Source: Anaerobaca lacustris (lineage in GTDB: Bacteria; Planctomycetota; Phycisphaerae; Sedimentisphaerales; Anaerobacaceae). From it: a stretch of 64,000 bases of DNA. The notes beneath the pieces were generated by a model. The model was not told where the DNA came from. It saw nothing but the letters and a program-made list of their open reading frames with translations, and did no database searches. Location: the NCBI RefSeq assembly GCF_030012215.1, contig NZ_JASCXX010000009.1, positions 62,001 to 126,000 on the forward strand, read 5' to 3'. Position numbers and translations under genes: made by a program. Below are positions 7,972 through 16,592 of this stretch, piece by piece; the first letter of the stretch is position 1; every line of letters starts with the position of its first letter.

Positions 7972-9330
7972 ATGGGATTACCGACCGTGGCCATTGTGGG
8001 CCGGCCGAACGTGGGCAAGAGCAGTCTGCTCAACGCGCTGGCCGGAGAGATGATCAGTATCGTCGAGCCGACCGCCGGTGTGACGCGCGACCGCGTCAGC
8101 ACGTTCATCAGCCGGGACGACAGGTACGTCGAACTGATCGACACCGGCGGCTACGGGATCGTCGATTCCGACCAGCTCAGCGACCACATCGAGCGGCAGA
8201 TCTTCCAGGCCATCGGCTCGGCGACGCTGGTGATCTTCATGGTCGATATCCGCGACGGCCTGACGCCCCTTGATGAGAAGATCGCGCGGTTGCTCCGCAA
8301 GCACGCTCTCGACGTCATCGGCGTGGCCAACAAGGCCGACAGCGCCAAAATGTTCCCGTCGGCCGGCGAGTTCGTCCGGCTGGGCTTCGGCGAGTTCCTC
8401 TGCGTCTCAGCCGAGAACAACCTCAACAAGTCGGTCCTGCTCGACCGGATCTTCGAGCGCCTGGCGGACCATGAAGGCATGGGGGCACCGCCGGAACCGG
8501 TGATGAAGATCGCCATGGTCGGCAAACGCAACGCGGGCAAGAGCTCGATGGTCAACGCCATCGCCGGCACCGAGCGCGTCATCGTCAGCGAGGTCCCCGG
8601 CACGACCCGCGACGCGGTGGACGTGCGAATCGAAAAAGATGGCCAGACCCTCATCGTGATCGACACGGCCGGCGTCCGTAAGAAGGGCAAGATGGCCGAC
8701 GATATCGAGTTTTACAGCACTGTCCGCGTCGCCCGCTCCATCCAGAGGGCCGACATCGTCTGGTTCCTCATCGACGCGACCGTTCCCCTGAGCCAGGTGG
8801 ACAAGAAGCTGGCCCGGCAGATCGCCGAGGAGTACAAGAGCTGCATCCTCGTCGTCAACAAATGGGACCTGGCCAAGGACGTCGCCTCCACGGGCGACTA
8901 TGAAGAATACCTGACCGCCAAGCTGCCCGTGCTCAAGTACGCCCCGATCGCGTTCACCACCGCCACCGCCGGCAGGAACGTTCAGGCCGTGCTCGATCTG
9001 TCGGCCGAGCTGTTCAAGCAGACCACGACACGCATCGGCACCGGCCGGCTCAACAAGGCCTTCGAGACCATCCGCGACGAACGGACCGGCGCCAAACGCA
9101 CCGGCGCCGTCTGGCCCAGGATCTACTACGCCACGCAGGTCGCGACGAATCCCGTGACCATCCTGATGTTCGTCAACAACCCCAAGCTCTTCGACGAGAA
9201 CTACCTGCGCTACGTCGCCAACCGAATCGGGGCCCTGCTGCCCATCGGCGAAGTCCCGGTCCGCCTGTTCGTCCGCTCCCACCGCAGCGACGCCTCCTCG
9301 AAGAAGAAGCCCCGAGAAACGGGTTCGTAG
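7972..9330 (+). CDS. der: ribosome-assembly GTPase Der (EngA)
   Basis: A 452-residue protein with two tandem GTPase domains and a C-terminal KH-like domain, the layout unique to Der, which acts in 50S subunit maturation. Domain 1 has G1 GRPNVGKS (10-17), G3 DTGG and G4 NKAD. Domain 2 has G1 GKRNAGKS (184-191), G3 DTAG and G4 NKWD. The tail ILMFVNNPKLFDENYLRYVA, then NRI, matches the family. The second P-loop is slightly unusual (usual GRPNVGKS). The start is ATG 7972 rather than the upstream TTG. The stop codon TAG lies in a small GTTCGTAG...CTGCGAAC palindrome (9323-9344). Confidence 0.95.
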   Translation: MGLPTVAIVGRPNVGKSSLLNALAGEMISIVEPTAGVTRDRVSTFISRDDRYVELIDTGGYGIVDSDQLSDHIERQIFQAIGSATLVIFMVDIRDGLTPLDEKIARLLRKHALDVIGVANKADSAKMFPSAGEFVRLGFGEFLCVSAENNLNKSVLLDRIFERLADHEGMGAPPEPVMKIAMVGKRNAGKSSMVNAIAGTERVIVSEVPGTTRDAVDVRIEKDGQTLIVIDTAGVRKKGKMADDIEFYSTVRVARSIQRADIVWFLIDATVPLSQVDKKLARQIAEEYKSCILVVNKWDLAKDVASTGDYEEYLTAKLPVLKYAPIAFTTATAGRNVQAVLDLSAELFKQTTTRIGTGRLNKAFETIRDERTGAKRTGAVWPRIYYATQVATNPVTILMFVNNPKLFDENYLRYVANRIGALLPIGEVPVRLFVRSHRSDASSKKKPRETGS

Positions 9331-9351
9331 CGGCTACTGCGAACGATCGAT

Positions 9352-9768
9352 TCAAGACGGACGGCTTTCCGGGAAGGCCCGCAGGCTCGTGTCGATATAG
9401 GCCCAGGGTACAGCCCGTTTGGTCCAGGTCTGGCAGCTCGGTTTGACGCGCTGGGGCTCATCCAGACTGCCCGCCTTGAGGAAGACCAGATCGGGACATT
9501 TCTCGGCCCGGGTAAACAGCGGCGAGCCGCACTCGGGACAGAACTGCCGCGTGATCTTCCGCCCGCTGTCGGCGACGGTGGCATGGCCTTTGACCTGGCC
9601 CGAGAGGATGCGCAGGTCCGCCGCCCGGACGAGAACGCCCACCGTGTAGGGCCCTCCCGTCGCCCGCTTGCAGTCGTCGCAGTGACAGTAGCTGGCATCG
9701 CCCGGGTCGCCCGTGCACTCATACCGCACCGCGCCGCACAGGCATCCGCCCCGCAAAATCGTTTCCAT
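9352..9768 (-). CDS. GFA/CENP-V-type zinc protein
   Basis: A 138-residue protein of the glutathione-dependent formaldehyde-activating (GFA) superfamily. It has the ordered cysteine motif GGCLCGAVRYEC, then YCHCDDCKRATGG, and FCPECGSPLF. These bind one structural and one catalytic-type zinc. Most family members are of unproven enzymatic function. The ATG at 9768 follows AGGGAG by 7 bases; an upstream in-frame extension lacks a site and was left out. It is convergent with der, with 21 bases between stops. Confidence 0.88.
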   Translation of the reverse strand: METILRGGCLCGAVRYECTGDPGDASYCHCDDCKRATGGPYTVGVLVRAADLRILSGQVKGHATVADSGRKITRQFCPECGSPLFTRAEKCPDLVFLKAGSLDEPQRVKPSCQTWTKRAVPWAYIDTSLRAFPESRPS

Positions 9769-10138
9769 GTGCACTCCCTGTCGCCCAGAAGTCCCGGCCC
9801 CGGATCGACAACGGTCGATCCCCATCATCTTCCAGGGGGCATTATGGCCAAGCGCCGGCCCGCCGCAAAGCAAAAAGTGCCGTTTGCAGTGACGCCGTCA
9901 GGCGTTCCGTTCGCACGGGCGAAGCATGCCTCGCCCGCCCGCCTTCGAAACGCATCCACCCCCAAAGCGCGCCGGACATCTCTAATTCCTTGGGCGGCAG
10001 GGGTTTAGCAGATGGACAACAAAGGACATATTTCTTTGTATTGTTGTTGACGTAACGGCATGGTCAATATACCATAGATGACATGAGTAGAACGCGAACT
10101 GCCGACCGCTGGACACGCTCGAATGGAGGGATCAGACT
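9769..10138. other. intergenic with palindromic repeat and weak promoter
   Basis: It contains a palindrome GGGCGAAGCATG/CCTCGCCC (9917-9936) of the dispersed family. Nearer the HNH gene is a weak promoter, TTGTTG (10044) - 18 bases - TATACC (10068-10073). A 54-codon frame from ATG 9844 runs through the repeat and is probably not a gene. Confidence 0.45.
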
Positions 10139-10870
10139 ATGGCGACGACGAAGACGATTCGGTGCTGCTATAACTGCGTGTTTGCGTACCTCGACCGCGA
10201 GCACACGCTCGAGTGCTACTCGGCGGGCCTGCTGAACCGGCCCGCCTGTGCCAACCATCCCGAATCGTTCGGGCGGATGCGCCGCACGCCCGACCGGGGG
10301 ATGTGCCCCAACTACCGCCCTCGTCCCGGCACGCCCCAGGGCGACGTCCGCATGATCCCGCTCGGGCGAGGGTACTACACCTACGTCGACGCCGCCGACT
10401 ACGAATGGCTCAGCCAGTGGACCTGGCACGTTCAGAACGGATACGCCGTGCGCTATGGCAAGAAGGTGATCTTCATGCACCGCGAGATCATGCAGCCGCC
10501 CGACGACAAGCTCGTCGATCACCGCAACCATAACAAACTGGACAACACCCGGATCAATCTGCGCGTTTGCACGCACCAGGAGAACATGCAGAACACACGC
10601 AAACGGTCGGGCACCACATCCCGCTTCATCGGTGTGTGCCATTGCAAGAGCTGCAAGAACAAGAAGTGGCGCGCCGCGATCCAGTGGAAGCGCAAACCGC
10701 TCCACATCGGCTATTTCGCGGAGGAGGTCGAGGCCGCCCGCGCCTACGACCACAAGGCCGTCGAGCTGGGCGGCCAGTTCGCCCGCGTCAACTTCCCCGA
10801 AGAATGGCCCCCCGAACGACGCGCCCAGGTCCACGCCCCGCCCCCCGACCCCCCTCGTAGGGGCGAATAA
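10139..10870 (+). CDS. HNH endonuclease with AP2 DNA-binding domain
   Basis: A 243-residue protein. The N-terminus has a putative zinc site (CCYNCVFAYLD...LECYS...CANH...CPNY). The middle is an HNH-3 nuclease: FMHREIMQPP, then VDHRNHNKLDNTRINLRVCT and HQENMQN. The C-terminal part is an AP2-like DNA-binding fold (SRFIGVCHCK, KWRAAIQWKRKPLHIGYFAE and EVEAARAYDHKAVELGGQFA). This layout is typical of homing-type endonucleases that spread as free-standing genes. GGAGGG precedes the ATG. The last residues and stop codon (CGTAGGGGCGAATAA) are supplied by a dispersed palindrome, so the native end may be lost. A broken relative is at 25584-25736. Confidence 0.85.
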   Translation: MATTKTIRCCYNCVFAYLDREHTLECYSAGLLNRPACANHPESFGRMRRTPDRGMCPNYRPRPGTPQGDVRMIPLGRGYYTYVDAADYEWLSQWTWHVQNGYAVRYGKKVIFMHREIMQPPDDKLVDHRNHNKLDNTRINLRVCTHQENMQNTRKRSGTTSRFIGVCHCKSCKNKKWRAAIQWKRKPLHIGYFAEEVEAARAYDHKAVELGGQFARVNFPEEWPPERRAQVHAPPPDPPRRGE

Positions 10871-10880
10871 TGATTCGCCC
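10861..10880. repeat. REP-like palindrome
   Basis: GGGCGAAT AATG ATTCGCCC, a perfect 8-bp stem. It supplies the TAA stop of the HNH gene. Confidence 0.75.
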
Positions 10881-10929
10881 TCTCGATGATGCCCTAAACG
10901 CACATCGCAAACGCCAGCCCCGCTCGTAG

Positions 10930-10949
10930 GGGCGAAGCATGCTTCGCCC
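10930..10949. repeat. REP-like palindrome
   Basis: GGGCGAAGCATGCTTCGCCC is a perfect 20-base palindrome preceded by CGTAG, the same family as 10861-10880, 11439-11458 and 14850-14869. Confidence 0.75.
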
Positions 10950-11438
10950 TTGCGCGGAAGAGAATGGGCGTCTGCCCTCTGGCGTCCCTTATATTGCCCA
11001 TATTCACATCCAGGCCGAAGGCTGGGTAGTCGTTGCGGCCTATATCATCGATGGTTCCAAACATCGAAGAAAACCACGCCGAATGTGTCTCAAAACACCG
11101 CCATGAGTGTTGACCGGCAAGCTGCAACCCCGTATGCTTTGCATAGATGGCAGGCAAGGAGGCGGGCCATTCCGAAAGTGGTTTCAGGCAGGTCTTGGTT
11201 CCAGTGTGGGTGATGACAAGAGCGGTCTGACTCTGTCGACACGAAGCCGACAGAATCAAGTTTTTCAACGACTCGCCACCAAGGACGGTGCCGCCTTCAC
11301 CGGCGCAGCTCACGGACGAGCTTCTTCCTTTGAAATCACGAACAGCCACCTGCCTAAGACCGTGACATCGAACCCAAAACAGGTGCCTGTCCCTTCCGAT
11401 AACCCCTTCCGATAACTCCCGCAAATGCGTGTTTGTAG
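10950..11438. other. intergenic, no supported gene
   Basis: About 490 bases between two palindromes. A long minus-strand frame (10894-11424) crosses a palindrome at its 3' end, has no ribosome binding site and no recognisable domain. I treat the stretch as non-coding or decayed. Confidence 0.4.
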
Positions 11439-11458
11439 GGGCGAATCGTCATTCGCCC
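11439..11458. repeat. REP-like palindrome
   Basis: GGGCGAAT CGTC ATTCGCCC preceded by TTTGTAG, a third copy of the same short palindrome within 600 bases. Confidence 0.7.
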
Positions 11459-11592
11459 TGAAGGGCGCATTACAGGCCCCACCGCTCATCTTCATGCCAT
11501 TCGTAGCGGACACCTTTAGTTCCCCCCGCGCATTTTCGAGGATTTGCCGCACAAGGGTAAAGCCGAACTCGAATTCGTCCGATAGATACTTT

Positions 11593-12225
11593 ATGTGGAC
11601 TGAGCGAGTACGAAGCGCACTGCAACCGCTGAGCGTTGAAAAGCACGCCGTAGGAAGGATGCTGCGCGAATGGTACTACACCGGCAGCACGTATGACTTG
11701 GAAGAACCTGTCGAAGACTGCGAGCTCTGTGGCCACCAAGGTATCCGCTACCAGTTTGAAATCGAAAACAGCCACACCGGGCACTCCTTGTTGGTTGGAT
11801 CTGAGTGCATCACAAAGTTTGACATAACCGCAGTGGATGAAGCAGGTGAACTGCTCGATGCGGACGAAACACGCCACAGGGTTCGTAAGGACCGCCGAAA
11901 GCTGATCACGGACGCTCGACGTCGACGTGTGATCAATGCACTGGTTCAGCTTGCTCACGCCGATACAGAGTTCGAGATAGAATCATTCATTGACTACTTC
12001 CAGGATCGTGACGCCTATACTCCAAACCAGCTTAGTCTTCTCGTCTGGCGACTGAAGAAGCATCGCATCAAATACCGCGAGTCAGATTTGAAAATGATAA
12101 TTCGCCGCGATCGTGAAAAGAACCAGCTACGGTCCATGGCCGACTGGAAAGTTCGGCAGATTTGGCCTTGCATGTCGGCTTCGCAAAAGGCCTGGTACAT
12201 CGATAACGTTGGGCCCGTGAGATAA
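11593..12225 (+). CDS. zinc-binding protein with CELCG motif, unknown function
   Basis: A 210-residue protein with EDCELCGHQGIRYQFEIENS and TGHSLLVGSECITKF. This small conserved block, a CxxC knuckle followed by a strand and 'VGSECI', recurs in phage- and plasmid-associated hypothetical proteins. The rest is helical and strongly charged (RHRVRKDRRKLITDARRRRV and KMIIRRDREKNQLRS), which suggests nucleic-acid binding. The DNA here is clearly less GC-rich than its surroundings, pointing to transfer. The ATG at 11593 has only a weak upstream site. The next gene follows after 22 bases. Function not assignable. Confidence 0.65.
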   Translation: MWTERVRSALQPLSVEKHAVGRMLREWYYTGSTYDLEEPVEDCELCGHQGIRYQFEIENSHTGHSLLVGSECITKFDITAVDEAGELLDADETRHRVRKDRRKLITDARRRRVINALVQLAHADTEFEIESFIDYFQDRDAYTPNQLSLLVWRLKKHRIKYRESDLKMIIRRDREKNQLRSMADWKVRQIWPCMSASQKAWYIDNVGPVR

Positions 12226-12247
12226 CAACATAGCATGAGGTATCGAG

Positions 12248-12502
12248 ATGAAGAAGCAACAACCGTGGGGACTGGCAATTTACGACCGAGACAGGAAGCA
12301 ATACACCCTGACACCTGCCATCACAAGCGACGACGCTTGGAACAAGAAGATTTGCGAGGAGCAGGCCAAGGGGAGAGACATCAATTGCCAGACTTATGTC
12401 GTTGCGAACGCGAACAGCATTCACGAATTCGCCAAGGAGAACGGATTAACGCAGGTGGATGTACGGACCATGTTGCCAGAACTGCCTGTTCCTTACCTAT
12501 AG
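12248..12502 (+). CDS. small hypothetical protein
   Basis: An 84-residue protein (MKKQQPWGLAIYDRDRKQYT..., ending LPELPVPYL) following the CELCG gene by 22 bases, with ATGAGG as a modest ribosome binding site. Composition is normal for a soluble protein, mixed helix and strand. No family is recognised. It is probably co-transcribed with the CELCG protein. The low GC content matches its neighbour. Confidence 0.5.
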   Translation: MKKQQPWGLAIYDRDRKQYTLTPAITSDDAWNKKICEEQAKGRDINCQTYVVANANSIHEFAKENGLTQVDVRTMLPELPVPYL

Positions 12503-12771
12503 AAATCGCCACATCAGTCGAGAATATTCGCGACAGCGACTGGTTTCTCTTTCTGAAGACGAGGGGACTCGTCTCTGGCTGTGTCGTTGCCAAACCGGCG
12601 ATCTGCTCGGCGCTGAGTCGGGCGTAAGCGCGGGAGAGTTCCTCGCGTCGCCTCTGGATGAACGCCACGGCTTCGAACGTGTTCTTCTTTGTATGACACC
12701 CCCCTCGGCCTTCGTACCTCAATCAGGCCGCCGGAGACACTGCTTACCACCTTTAGCTCCACCTCGGCCCA
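12503..12771. other. intergenic with possible decayed antitoxin-like frame (minus strand)
   Basis: On the minus strand around 12590-12690 a frame reads NTFEAVAFIQRRREELSRAY, then ARLSAEQIAGL. This resembles the 'FDAVxFMRxxRDxhSxxhxxMoxEE' helix of short antitoxins, but it has no clean start and runs on into nonsense-like sequence. It is best called a possible remnant. Confidence 0.3.
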
Positions 12772-13854
12772 TTACGAGATCGAGGCACACCCGTCAATCA
12801 GGTTGTATGAGCATTGACGCAACAGTCCTATGAATCGGTTCAATTCATCGGGGCGGAGTCTGATGATCTGATTCAACCTGACAGTCCTGTCACCAGATCG
12901 TTCTATGTATTGGCTGTCTACTCTACCTGCATTATGGGCGAAGATGTGCCTCCTCTGGAACATCATGGTCAGAAACTCACGATTGGTACTAGAAATCCCG
13001 CCAAGTAGTTCGAAACCGTACCAAGCCTGCAACCTTTCATCAGCGCGCTCTATGTTCTGGAAGCGCAGGCCCTCGAGTTCCTTCTTCCTCCTCAATGTTG
13101 CAGGCAGAGTCAACAGCAGTTGTTTGATGTCATCCGCCATGGCTTCGAATTCTCCGACGCAACGGACAAGTGTGTCTCCTATCTCGCCATCACTCAGCTT
13201 CGAGGCGCATAAACGCTTCTCTATGTCGTCAAGCTTCTTGCCGATGACTTCGCGCGAATTGCGTTCTCCACATATAGGACAACTTCCATAGTCACCACAA
13301 ATGTCGAATGCGCATTTGCATTTGCTGCACTTGTATATCGTTTGCTGTGTCTCTTCTCTGTAGGCCCATTTAGGTCTATTTTCAGGCAACGCATCAAGCC
13401 ATTTGTCAAGCTCAATAACTGTGTCCCTCTCCTCTTTGAGAGCAGAGACGACAGCGCTACAGTACAGTCCTACGAATCTCTTCTGGTTCTCTGTCGTGAA
13501 ATGGACATTGTTAGCCCGAGTCCTGCAGTATGGGCAGAACATAAGGCGAGTTGGCGTGTCCACTCGAAAATAACACTTGCACTTCGGGCAAGTCCGCCCA
13601 AACATCCCTTGTCTGTCAGAGACTACAAGCACAAGTATCGAAGGCTGTGGGTAAGGGCCAACGGATCCCATGCCCCCTATCGGTACATAGTCCAAGAGTC
13701 TGCCTTCCCATGAAACGCAGACCTGGAATATGGTACAACGAAAGGGATTCAGGTTGGAGTAGGTCGGAGATACCCCCTGCGCGTCCCATTTGAACTCAAA
13801 TCTTCCCCCTGAGAGGCATATCTCTTCGAAGTCCGCCATCTGTCTACCGATCAT
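12772..13854 (-). CDS. double zinc-ribbon protein with candidate HEPN RNase domain
   Basis: A 360-residue protein. Two treble-clef/zinc-ribbon units are visible: C89-x2-C92...C107-x2-C110 (TCPKCKCYF...MFCPYC) and C176-x2-C179...C192-x2-C195 (KCSKCKCAF...SCPIC). The helical C-terminus carries FLTMMFQRRHIFAHNAGRVD, an R-x4-H motif (R302, H307) in the typical setting of HEPN ribonucleases and HEPN-like abortive-infection proteins. An N-terminal ~80 residues of beta character precede the ribbons. The start may be ATG 13854 or 13839. The low GC and accessory surroundings fit a defence or stress role, which is inference. I know no exact family name. Confidence 0.65.
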   Translation of the reverse strand: MIGRQMADFEEICLSGGRFEFKWDAQGVSPTYSNLNPFRCTIFQVCVSWEGRLLDYVPIGGMGSVGPYPQPSILVLVVSDRQGMFGRTCPKCKCYFRVDTPTRLMFCPYCRTRANNVHFTTENQKRFVGLYCSAVVSALKEERDTVIELDKWLDALPENRPKWAYREETQQTIYKCSKCKCAFDICGDYGSCPICGERNSREVIGKKLDDIEKRLCASKLSDGEIGDTLVRCVGEFEAMADDIKQLLLTLPATLRRKKELEGLRFQNIERADERLQAWYGFELLGGISSTNREFLTMMFQRRHIFAHNAGRVDSQYIERSGDRTVRLNQIIRLRPDELNRFIGLLRQCSYNLIDGCASIS

Positions 13855-14150
13855 TATGGGACATGAGTAGATACTCTATCTCTTCCGAACAAGAGACGCC
13901 CCCTCTATTATATGCGTCAGCTACATAGTTCGCGTCCCCAGCTCTCGAATTCCTGCACGCGTTCCGACCTTTCCGAAACCATACAACCCGCTTCGGGTGC
14001 AGACTAGTCCATCGCAGATAGGTCCGCACCGTCTTCCTCACAGTATTATAGTGGCGGACAGGTACCGGGCCAAGGAAAAAGTGCGTCGTTCGTAGTGGCC
14101 CGCCGCAGCGGGCTATTCTCGGGGGGAATTAAAGGTGTCAGTGATGGGCA
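13855..14150. other. intergenic with GTTCGTAG-type palindrome
   Basis: A palindrome GTAGTGGCCCGC CGCA GCGGGCTATTC lies at about 14094-14119. A 65-codon minus-strand frame (13844-14041) lacks support. No gene is called. Confidence 0.4.
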
Positions 14151-14594
14151 TCAGTACCCCCTGTAGGCGAGTTGCCGGGCGCGGAACGCCATGAGGTCTT
14201 CGTACTCGGCACAAGTTCGCGTGAAAAAGTCAGCGAAATCCTCCTGCCGACCGGGTCGCACGAAGAGCACGCGTCCCCTCAACGCCTCGTGCCGAAGCAC
14301 AGGCCCCGCCGTATTGAGCACCGTCAGATCGCAGGGGACATCGAACGTTTCTTCCACCATGCCCACGATTTCCAGGAGGCGGGCGATGTCCTTCGCCTCG
14401 GCGTCTGCCAACGATACGGCCACATCCAGGTCGGATCCGGCCTGCGCGACGCCGTCCCGAGCCGAGCCAAAGACCATTGCATAATCGATGAACGGAATGC
14501 CGCTAAGAATGGCTGCCAGACGCGGCAAATCGATTGGCTTGGACCTGGACGCCGCTGCAATCGCCATTTGCTCTCTGTCCGATTCGGCTTTCAT
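14151..14594 (-). CDS. MntA-like minimal nucleotidyltransferase
   Basis: A 147-residue protein with the minimal nucleotidyltransferase motif DYAMVFGSARDGVAQAGSDL followed by DVAVSL (GSxxxG...SDhDhxV). Such proteins are antitoxins that AMPylate HEPN toxins in MntA/HepT systems. No HEPN partner gene is next to it: the downstream side is a palindrome and the nearest HEPN-like gene (12772-13854) is of a different type. The ATG at 14594 follows GGAG. It may be orphaned, or it may act on the upstream double zinc-ribbon protein. Confidence 0.75.
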   Translation of the reverse strand: MKAESDREQMAIAAASRSKPIDLPRLAAILSGIPFIDYAMVFGSARDGVAQAGSDLDVAVSLADAEAKDIARLLEIVGMVEETFDVPCDLTVLNTAGPVLRHEALRGRVLFVRPGRQEDFADFFTRTCAEYEDLMAFRARQLAYRGY

Positions 14595-14849
14595 ACCGCC
14601 GTCTCCACGATCTCGATGCTCGTGCCATGTATCCCAGCCAGGCACAGAACCACTTGGACTATAGGCGGTCCGTACCAGGATGTCAAGCGATCGACCGATC
14701 GCCGGGGGGAGATGCGACGGGTGGCAGCCTCAAACGCATCAGCGTTTGGGGATGGTTCTGGGCATTGGCGGCGGCCTGGGATCGACGCGACGTTCCGGTC
14801 CGCCATCCCCAAGCCCTGCGGGCTTGAGGCTGCCACCCCGTTGTGGGTA

Positions 14850-14869
14850 AGGGCGAAGCATGCTTCGCC
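14850..14869. repeat. REP-like palindrome
   Basis: GGGCGAAGCATGCTTCGCCC, a perfect 20-base palindrome just past the stop of the UroD-family gene. The rest of 14595-14883 shows no gene. Confidence 0.75.
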
Positions 14870-14883
14870 CCTACATTAGCACA

Positions 14884-16170
14884 CTACAAGCGGCGGCCGA
14901 GGGCGGCGAACATGGCGAGGAGGTTTTGGGTGGGGGTGTTGCACTGGATGTTGTGGATGGTGTTGAAGACGAAGCCGTGTTTGCGGCTGAAGATTTTCAC
15001 GCGCTCGGCGACCTGGGCGCGGACCTCGTCGGGCGTGCCGAAGGGCAGGGTCTGCTGGGTGTCGACGCCACCGCCCCAGAAGACGATGCGGTCGCCGTAC
15101 TTCTCGACGAGCGTCGCAGGGTCCATCCCCTGGGCGGAGGTCTGGACGGGGTTGAGGATGTCGTATCCGGCGTCGATGAGTCCGTCGATCAGCGGCTCGC
15201 ATCCGCCGCAACAGTGCTTGAGCGTCTTCCACTTTGTGTGGGCGTGCACCCAGTCGTTGAGCTTTTTGGCGTGGGGCAGGTACAGCTCGCGGTAGGCGTC
15301 GGGCGAGCAGAACAGGCTGTTCTGCGACGCCAGGTCGGTGCCGCACATGAAGACCGCGTGCACCCGGTCGCCGACCGCCTGATGGATGCGCTTGAGGTTC
15401 TCCAAAGCGATCTCTGCCTGCCGCGCGAAGACTTGCTGGATGTAGTTCCGCCGGGTGATGGTGCTGATGTACCATTCCTCGATGTCGCGGATGCCCTTGG
15501 GGTCCTTCATCCAGGGGGCGGGCACCAGGGCGATATCGCCGAACGCGGTGCCGGGGAAGCCCGCGGCGATGGCCAGATCGGTGTTGTCGTACAGGTCTTT
15601 GGCGTGCTTTTCGTAGAAGGCGAGGTCCTCGTCGCTGACAGGGCTGAATTCCTCGACATTATCGGCCGGGTCGAGCTTTGCGTCGTCGATGGGGTGCTGG
15701 CGGATGATGGAGTCGAAGTAGAAGCCGCCTTGGGGCATGCGGGCCGAGGGCCTGGCGGACCGGTCGCCCTGCGGATACATCAGGATGTCGCCGTTGGGCT
15801 CGGGCTCGGTGTTGAATTTGGCGGGGACGAGCACATCGGTGCCATCGAACGTCCGCCACCGCTTCCAGCCGGCGTTCTCGAAGCCGAACATGTTCTTCGG
15901 CTTGGGCAGCTCGACGACGTCGATGCCCAGCGCCTCCCGCAGGTCGGCGCCGATTTCGCCCAGCATCTGGTACGGTTCGACGACCTTGACCGGCGTTCCG
16001 GGCTTGTCGAGGCCCAGCGCCTGGCGCAGTCGAGCGACGACGCTGACGTGAGCGCCCGAGCAGGGGGTGCCGCCGAGATCGACGGGAGCGCGGTCGGCGG
16101 GCTGGTGGTTGATTGCGGCGAGGACGCGCTGCCGGCTGGTGAGGCGGGGAGAAGATGAATCCGTGCCCAT
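14884..16170 (-). CDS. uroporphyrinogen decarboxylase-family (methyltransferase-type) protein
   Basis: A 428-residue protein of the UroD fold. The N-terminus LTSRQRVLAAINHQPADRAP is the usual start of the methylcobamide:CoM-methyltransferase-like branch. Later segments include KTLKHCCGGCEPLIDGLIDA, then GYDILNPVQTSAQGMDP, IVFWGGGVDTQ and EVRAQVAERVKIF. The HCCGGC and GGGVD segments supply the metal- and substrate-site positions in this branch, while the strict haem-pathway residues are absent. The planctomycete members are numerous and mostly uncharacterised; a methyl-transfer role is inferred. AGGAG sits 7 bases before ATG 16170. No heme or corrinoid genes adjoin it. Confidence 0.82.
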   Translation of the reverse strand: MGTDSSSPRLTSRQRVLAAINHQPADRAPVDLGGTPCSGAHVSVVARLRQALGLDKPGTPVKVVEPYQMLGEIGADLREALGIDVVELPKPKNMFGFENAGWKRWRTFDGTDVLVPAKFNTEPEPNGDILMYPQGDRSARPSARMPQGGFYFDSIIRQHPIDDAKLDPADNVEEFSPVSDEDLAFYEKHAKDLYDNTDLAIAAGFPGTAFGDIALVPAPWMKDPKGIRDIEEWYISTITRRNYIQQVFARQAEIALENLKRIHQAVGDRVHAVFMCGTDLASQNSLFCSPDAYRELYLPHAKKLNDWVHAHTKWKTLKHCCGGCEPLIDGLIDAGYDILNPVQTSAQGMDPATLVEKYGDRIVFWGGGVDTQQTLPFGTPDEVRAQVAERVKIFSRKHGFVFNTIHNIQCNTPTQNLLAMFAALGRRL

Positions 16171-16443
16171 GTCGATCTCCTGAACAACTCTCAAGGGTCC
16201 TGCTCTACTGACGGCGACCGCGTGCCGGTGCCTTCCAGGCCCTGCACGCAGGGTATTGTACCGCCTCCGGGCTCGGTTTGAAGGCTTTTTCGCATGCCCC
16301 GTGCGTAGCACGCATTGCCGGCAGACCGCCGGAAACGCCGGCCCTGCCGGGTCGCACAGACGCATCGTGTCACGCCCGGATTTTCGCAAGTTGGCTTCTG
16401 GGAAGCGGTTAGGGAGCGTGGGTCCGCAAAATTCTCGCAGCAC

Positions 16444-16472
16444 TTGACACGTTCGGACGGCCGTGCTATAAT
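16444..16472 (+). promoter_or_regulatory. strong sigma-70 promoter of the c-di-AMP operon
   Basis: A consensus promoter: TTGACA (16444-16449), a 17-base spacer and TATAAT (16467-16472). It leaves a leader of about 115 bases before the lipoprotein gene at 16593. It is the best-matching promoter in the window, suggesting strong constitutive expression. Confidence 0.8.
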
Positions 16473-16592
16473 TAAGTCTCTGTCGGGGCAGGTTTTGCGC
16501 CGCTCGGTTCACAGATCCCGTAGCGGGCGGCACCTGGGGTATAGCATGCGGCCGCACAGGATAGGAATAGACACTCAAAAGAAGGGGAAACG

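Noticed and set aside
10894-11424. A 176-codon minus-strand frame
   Set aside because: Runs through a palindromic repeat, lacks a ribosome binding site and any domain.
10861-11458. Possible CRISPR array because of three similar palindromes within 600 bases
   Set aside because: The copies are irregularly spaced, the units are short palindromes, and there are no uniform spacers or cas genes.
13844-14041. A 65-codon minus-strand frame next to the zinc-ribbon gene
   Set aside because: Overlaps the start of the zinc-ribbon gene, has no ribosome binding site and no recognisable features.
10139-14594. Possible prophage, because of the HNH and zinc-protein genes
   Set aside because: No structural, integrase, terminase or lysis genes and no attachment-site repeats are visible; an accessory patch is the safer description.
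14860-16158. A 432-codon plus-strand frame
   Set aside because: Antisense of the UroD-family gene, which has a strong ribosome binding site and recognised motifs.
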